DNA from: Bythopirellula polymerisocia
GTDB lineage: Bacteria; Planctomycetota; Planctomycetia; Pirellulales; Lacipirellulaceae
DNA: 64,000 nucleotides
Assembly (NCBI RefSeq): GCF_007860015.1
Contig: NZ_SJPS01000011.1
Span: 21,479 to 85,478 of the forward strand
Reading direction: 5' to 3'
This document shows positions 60,734 to 64,000 of this stretch, one piece after another. A model generated the notes under the pieces. That model ran no database searches. It was not told the origin of the DNA and saw nothing but the letters and a program-made list of their open reading frames with translations. How positions within the stretch are numbered: position 1 is the first letter of the stretch; each line of letters starts with the position of its first letter. Position numbers and translations under genes: made by a program.

Positions 60734-61120
60734 TTAGTTGTGAAACCTCACAAATGGGGAAAGAAAAAAGTGCCAGAGTCGACGTCGCCTCGCTGCGACA
60801 AAGCACTTAGGACACAAGTCGAAGATATTACCGACGGCATCGACATATTTCTTAGCATGGCATGGCCCGAGGGGAGCCCCGCACAGGCAACGCCGCAAAC
60901 AGTTGCTGCAGACAACGGCACTGCATTGCGAACAAGCGCCACCCGTCGGTGCCTTGCAGCCACACGGCAACACTTGCTCGCACTCAGTGACATGAGAACT
61001 GGTGCCGTTGTTTTCCGTGAGAAAATCGGCCTTGTCCTGCCGGCCAACCTCGACCTCCTCGCCAGTCCACATGTTGGTAACGACCTTTCGGAAGTGTTCG
61101 GATCGGATTTCTTCATCCAT
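60734..61120 (-). CDS. cysteine-rich RING/treble-clef-like protein (possible E3)
   Basis: A 128-residue protein with 12 Cys and one His in the last 80 residues: C47, C53, C55, C63, C66, C71, C74, C78, C80, C87-H88, C103, C106, in the style 'CGCKAPTGGACSQCSAVVCSNC' shortened here. The alternation of CxC and CxxC pairs is that of a binuclear RING or treble-clef finger, then a basic helix 'ARRRRLWHFF'. In an operon with E1, E2 and a ubiquitin-like protein this suggests an E3. The fold is judged from Cys spacing only. The ATG has AGGAG 8 bp upstream. Confidence 0.65.
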   Translation of the reverse strand: MDEEIRSEHFRKVVTNMWTGEEVEVGRQDKADFLTENNGTSSHVTECEQVLPCGCKAPTGGACSQCSAVVCSNCLRRCLCGAPLGPCHAKKYVDAVGNIFDLCPKCFVAARRRRLWHFFLSPFVRFHN

Positions 61121-61156
61121 CGAAAGGCTCCTATTCGGGCTGAGTGGATTGCTTGA

Positions 61157-61339
61157 TTACCACGGGGAGTTAAACCAGTTATCACACGCCCACTCCCAGG
61201 CGTGCTGAAACCACCGATACGTGAACATGACGCTGTACACGGCGGCGGTTCCGCAATTTAGGGCGAGCGATAGCCACAAAACGAAGCAAATGCCATCGCG
61301 AAGGCGTTGAAATACTGAAGCATGCCAGGGGGTGTTCAT
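61157..61339 (-). CDS. small single-TM protein
   Basis: A 60-residue protein with one TM ('GICFVLWLSLALNCGTAAVYSVM') and a Trp-rich C-terminus ('FQHAWEWACDNWFN'). It starts in a 4-bp overlap with the stop of the gene upstream. No family is recognised; a membrane anchor or toxin-like peptide are possibilities. Confidence 0.5.
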   Translation of the reverse strand: MNTPWHASVFQRLRDGICFVLWLSLALNCGTAAVYSVMFTYRWFQHAWEWACDNWFNSPW

Positions 61340-61536
61340 TGGGAATTCTCCTTCTGTTCGGTAGAGAGGTTGAAGTCGTTGGTCGAATTCACGGCATCGT
61401 CCACAGAAGCCCGTTTGTGGACCTCTGCGTTAGGTCGCCTGATGTACTGGCCTGCCAAGGCCTCTTTTCTGTTTTGTTCAATAGAGATGCCGCATGCGTT
61501 GGCATTCCGGTAATTAATAATTTCTATTGCGTGCAT
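61336..61536 (-). CDS. first small protein of the system B unit
   Basis: The ATG at 61536 has GAGGAG 8 bp upstream and yields 66 residues: 'MHAIEIINYRNANACGISIEQ' then a polar tail rich in Asn, Glu and Lys. No known domain is recognised. Its place at the head of the operon, with a good ribosome site, supports expression. A start 14 codons earlier is less likely. Confidence 0.55.
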   Translation of the reverse strand: MHAIEIINYRNANACGISIEQNRKEALAGQYIRRPNAEVHKRASVDDAVNSTNDFNLSTEQKENSQ

Positions 61537-61575
61537 TGATATTAGCTCCTCTTCTGCCAGGAAAGGGTCGTCGGA

Positions 61576-61598
61576 CAACTTCGTTGGCGGCGAAGTTG
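61576..61598. promoter_or_regulatory. inverted repeat in the divergent control region of system B and the ParA-like gene
   Basis: CAACTTCG (61576-61583) and CGAAGTTG (61591-61598) are a perfect 8-bp inverted repeat with a 7-bp spacer, 40 bp before the first system B gene. A second symmetry (AAGTTA-5-TAACTT) lies at 61772-61788. The 365-bp gap between the divergent genes has no credible ORF and should hold both promoters; no consensus pair was found. Confidence 0.4.
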
Positions 61599-61900
61599 AC
61601 GAATGTCAAATACCGGCCGCTAAGGTACGCACTGAATTCGTTCGAGATCTCCAGACGCAAACCAATGCGGCAAGCAGTACGACTCAATAGTAAAATGCGC
61701 GGCTCACGGAAATATTGCGTTAATCGGGGGATTTCTTTAACTTGTACAGCTCACTTCCTACTCCAAAATGCAAGTTAAGGGGTAACTTCTTGCCTCACTG
61801 CAACTTTGGAAAATTGGCATTCGTCCCGTGAGCGCCCACCGCTTGTTCAGATGCAAGGTGGTTGGACATTTGAGTTTTTGAAACTGAAGGCTAGGTAATA

Positions 61901-63811
61901 ATGGCCAAGCAGCGAAAACGAGATTCCCAACCGATCAATGCGGAACTTCTCCGCAACGTCATCAGGGACCACTTTTGCTGTAGTACGAGTCAATTTGCCA
62001 AAAAAGCGAAGGTTTCGAGATCAACCATTTATAATGCGCTCAGAGGAAAACCACTTGACAAGTGGGTAATCGCTAGGATTTGTCAGAAGGTAGATCAAAT
62101 TGATCTCGAGCAATTGACGGCAATCAATTTGCCGCTCTCGATTCCTGAACCAGCGAAACAGGCAGATGGAGGAACCGTTCGACCCTCCATCCTCACGTTG
62201 GTAAGCATTCGAGGGGGAGTCGGCAAGACGTTGGTTGCTGTGAGTATCGCTGTGGAACTGGCCTCAAAATTCCGCGTGGCTCTCGTGGACATCGACTTGT
62301 TTACATTCGGGGCTACTCGATGGTTCAATCCGGTTCTACAATCAGCCGTTTCGCCGCTGACATTTCTCGATTTTGCGCTTGGATCCCAGTCGTTCGACGT
62401 GGAAAAACAAGTCTTCTCATGTGAGATCGAACCGCCGATAGCTCCTGATGATAAGGGGGAGTTATTTTATATTCCGTCGCATGCTCCAGTCTCCAATGCT
62501 TCGCAGGGACTGAAAGCGCGTCCTATACTCGTCGACTGGTCGCTTGACGATGCGCAAGACGCCATCGATTCGCTAATTGAGCGGCTTTCAGAACTACGTG
62601 TCGATGTAATCATTCTTGATACTCATCCAGGACTCATGGCACTCACAGACGTGGTCTGTAATGAGGCTGACTGCAATATTCTTGTCTCGGATTGCGATAG
62701 CTCGACCTTGCAGGCGAACTGGCTATTGGCATGGGAGATTCAATCCCGCCAACAGCGTCTCAACGCAAAGGCTCGATCAAAGCATATGTCGCGCACACCT
62801 GCTTGGCGATTTGCATTGAATCGCATCCCATCTCCAAGAACTGTTGCAGATTGCCAGAAGCTTGTTATCACAGCAGGCGAATTAGCTCAACTGAGCTGGC
62901 CGACCAAAGAGTCGGCTAAGAAGGTGAGTTCCGAAGAAAGTGACCCGGTGTTTCTCCTCCCAGAATTAGAGGCTATGCGACTCGACGAGCTGGAATCCTA
63001 TGCTCCCACATCGATCAAGCGGAGGGGCGGAAACCGTACCGCTCTGGCAACAAAGCACCTCGTATGCCGCCTTGCTTCAGAGGGAATCCTGTCTCAGGCA
63101 GAAGCTGCATTTCCCTATGCTAACGAGGACAATCAAATCGCAAGAGAAAAGCTCCGTACCTATCTGGAAAACTATGACAATCCGTGGTACCCGGGACTGA
63201 GAAGTTTTGATACACGGACAATTTTCACGCTCTTGACTATCTTCGTGTTGTTTCTCATCTTTTATATTACTTTTGTGAAGGTGCTTTCTAAAGAGCAAGA
63301 ACAACCTGAGCTACTGCTCGTCCTGAAAATTGTCGCTAGCTTAATTGTATGCCTGGTATTCTCTCTCATCGCTGGTTTGATAAAAGAAGTTATCCGAGAA
63401 TGTCGGAGTATTTGTTGGTACATAGATGCCTGCGCAATTAACAATTACCCAGCAGAACTCCAGAGTAGCTTATACGACGCAGGCGTATATCGATCTCTAA
63501 CATACGATACACGACTATTTTCGCATTTTCTACTTCTTATCGCGCTCATACCAGCTATTGGTTTCGCTGGCATTACCTACAACCTCCTAGGACCATTGTG
63601 GCGTTACCTAATGCTAGGTGCCATGGCTCTAATCTTGTTGGTTGGTATATGGTCTGCAGAAGGAAATGCGTGCGTTATCAGAGTAGTGCGATTATGGTTC
63701 TCAGTCCAATTGCAGCGTTTTTTCCACCGACAAATATTGACAGATGCTGAGGACTCAAGGAAAAACAAGGGTAGTGTCCGTCAAGATGCGCACATTTGTT
63801 TTTGGGGTTAA
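61901..63811 (+). CDS. ParA/MinD-like ATPase with N-terminal HTH and C-terminal membrane domain
   Basis: Residues 25-65 look like a Cro/XRE-type HTH ('SQFAKKAKVSRSTIYNALRGKPLDKWVIARI'). Residues 95-300 are a ParA/SIMIBI ATPase with deviant Walker A 'SIRGGVGKTLVAVS' (the usual KGG is RGG), 'VALVDIDLFTFGAT' and 'VIILDTHPGLMALTD'. The last 200 residues contain four TM helices ('LLTIFVLFLIFYITFVKVL', 'VASLIVCLVFSLIAGLI', 'FLLLIALIPAIGFAG', 'MALILLVGIW'). It could tether DNA segregation or regulation to the membrane. It is divergent from system B. Confidence 0.8.
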   Translation: MAKQRKRDSQPINAELLRNVIRDHFCCSTSQFAKKAKVSRSTIYNALRGKPLDKWVIARICQKVDQIDLEQLTAINLPLSIPEPAKQADGGTVRPSILTLVSIRGGVGKTLVAVSIAVELASKFRVALVDIDLFTFGATRWFNPVLQSAVSPLTFLDFALGSQSFDVEKQVFSCEIEPPIAPDDKGELFYIPSHAPVSNASQGLKARPILVDWSLDDAQDAIDSLIERLSELRVDVIILDTHPGLMALTDVVCNEADCNILVSDCDSSTLQANWLLAWEIQSRQQRLNAKARSKHMSRTPAWRFALNRIPSPRTVADCQKLVITAGELAQLSWPTKESAKKVSSEESDPVFLLPELEAMRLDELESYAPTSIKRRGGNRTALATKHLVCRLASEGILSQAEAAFPYANEDNQIAREKLRTYLENYDNPWYPGLRSFDTRTIFTLLTIFVLFLIFYITFVKVLSKEQEQPELLLVLKIVASLIVCLVFSLIAGLIKEVIRECRSICWYIDACAINNYPAELQSSLYDAGVYRSLTYDTRLFSHFLLLIALIPAIGFAGITYNLLGPLWRYLMLGAMALILLVGIWSAEGNACVIRVVRLWFSVQLQRFFHRQILTDAEDSRKNKGSVRQDAHICFWG

Positions 63812-63825
63812 CCCTGCCGGTAGGT

Positions 63826-63872
63826 CCGCCCCCAACTCCGTAGCTGCGTAGCAGCGGAGGAGTTGGGGGCGG
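63826..63872. repeat. long GC-rich hairpin
   Basis: CCGCCCCCAACTCC (63826-63839) and GGAGTTGGGGGCGG (63859-63872) form a perfect 14-bp stem; inside it GCTGC-GTA-GCAGC adds a second stem. It lies between two convergent genes and may be a bidirectional terminator, or a REP-like or mobile-element end. There is no T-run. Confidence 0.6.
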
Positions 63873-63879
63873 GCGCGGC

Positions 63880-64000
63880 CTACGAGGCCACTCCGCTGGT
63901 CTCCTTCGTCGTCTCTTGCAATCGCTCCATATCGAGGTACTTGCGCGTGCCCCATTTGGTACCAGCGACGTGTCGCAGTCTTGCGGATACCAGCATCAAT
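63880..64000 (-). CDS. C-terminal end of an unidentified protein (partial)
   Basis: On the minus strand the frame open to the right edge reads '...SARLRHVAGTKWGTRKYL', 'DMERLQETTKETSGVAS', then TAG at 63880-63882. It has the look of a recombinase or transposase tail but too little is visible to name it. The body lies beyond the window. Confidence 0.35.
   Translation of the reverse strand, partial: LMLVSARLRHVAGTKWGTRKYLDMERLQETTKETSGVAS

Noticed and set aside
50442..61536. CBASS-type defence operon
   Set aside because: JAB and E1/E2-like proteins also occur in type II CBASS, but no CD-NTase or effector nuclease/transmembrane effector of that type is present.
43063..64000. Second attachment repeat for the element
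   Set aside because: No second copy of the tRNA 3' sequence was found by eye, so no att site is annotated.
1..64000. CRISPR array
   Set aside because: No regularly spaced direct repeats or cas genes were seen.

Overview
The window looks like chromosomal DNA of a planctomycete, probably of the Pirellulales type. This rests on the serine/threonine kinase with a single membrane anchor, YHS-like secreted proteins, Tyr-rich and charged low-complexity small proteins, a divergently packed gene layout without long operons, and BNR/sialidase-like and SGNH proteins with Tat or Sec signals. The organism assignment is inference from gene content; no rRNA is present.

Region 1 (1-42,900) is ordinary chromosome. 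It holds a partial HtrA-type PDZ protein, hemL, a kinase divergent from an SH3-type secreted protein, a HEAT-repeat membrane protein, a three-domain LplT-PlsC-Aas fusion, a catalytically incomplete prepilin-peptidase relative, leuB, miaE-like, an SDR, a YHS-repeat protein, pyrC, CorA, a large MscK/MscS-type channel, an HExxH lipoprotein, a MoaD-like protein beside a BNR protein, a GspF/PilC protein, a cytosine deaminase plus adenine deaminase pair, and two adjacent genes that together look like a split arginine dihydrolase/ornithine cyclodeaminase. A DevBCA-type exporter follows, with two DevC permeases and a DevA fused to a cyclic-nucleotide-binding domain. The region ends with a STAS/anti-sigma pair and tRNA-Asn(GTT).

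Region 2 (about 43,060 to the window end) looks like an integrated element. A tyrosine recombinase starts about 195 bp past the tRNA-Asn 3' end. It is followed by phage- or plasmid-like cargo: a gp88-like protein, HerA/DUF87-type ATPases, winged-helix proteins, a decayed transposase, and a ParA-like ATPase with its own HTH and membrane segments. No second attachment repeat was seen, so the far end probably lies outside the window.

The element carries two ubiquitin-like systems. System A (about 50,440-54,783, plus strand) joins three small unknown proteins, a JAB-ThiF fusion (deconjugase plus E1-like), a single-ring ClpB-D2-type AAA+ unfoldase and a five-TM membrane protein behind a promoter overlapped by repeated GACAATA operators. 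System B (about 55,787-61,536, minus strand) looks like one long transcription unit. It encodes two small proteins, a cysteine-rich RING/treble-clef-like protein, a HerA-type ATPase, a winged-helix protein, a PD-(D/E)XK-like protein, a small membrane protein, a ubiquitin-like protein with a removable tail after Gly72, an E2-like protein with Cys101, a JAB-E1 fusion, and an HTH protein. System B would therefore encode Ubl, E1, E2, deconjugase and a possible E3, co-transcribed with a DNA-translocase/nuclease module.

The same ATPase, winged-helix and nuclease-like order also occurs as one fused protein at 45,527-47,515. That fusion supports a physical complex of the three separate proteins of system B. 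A defence or element-maintenance function is plausible but is inference.
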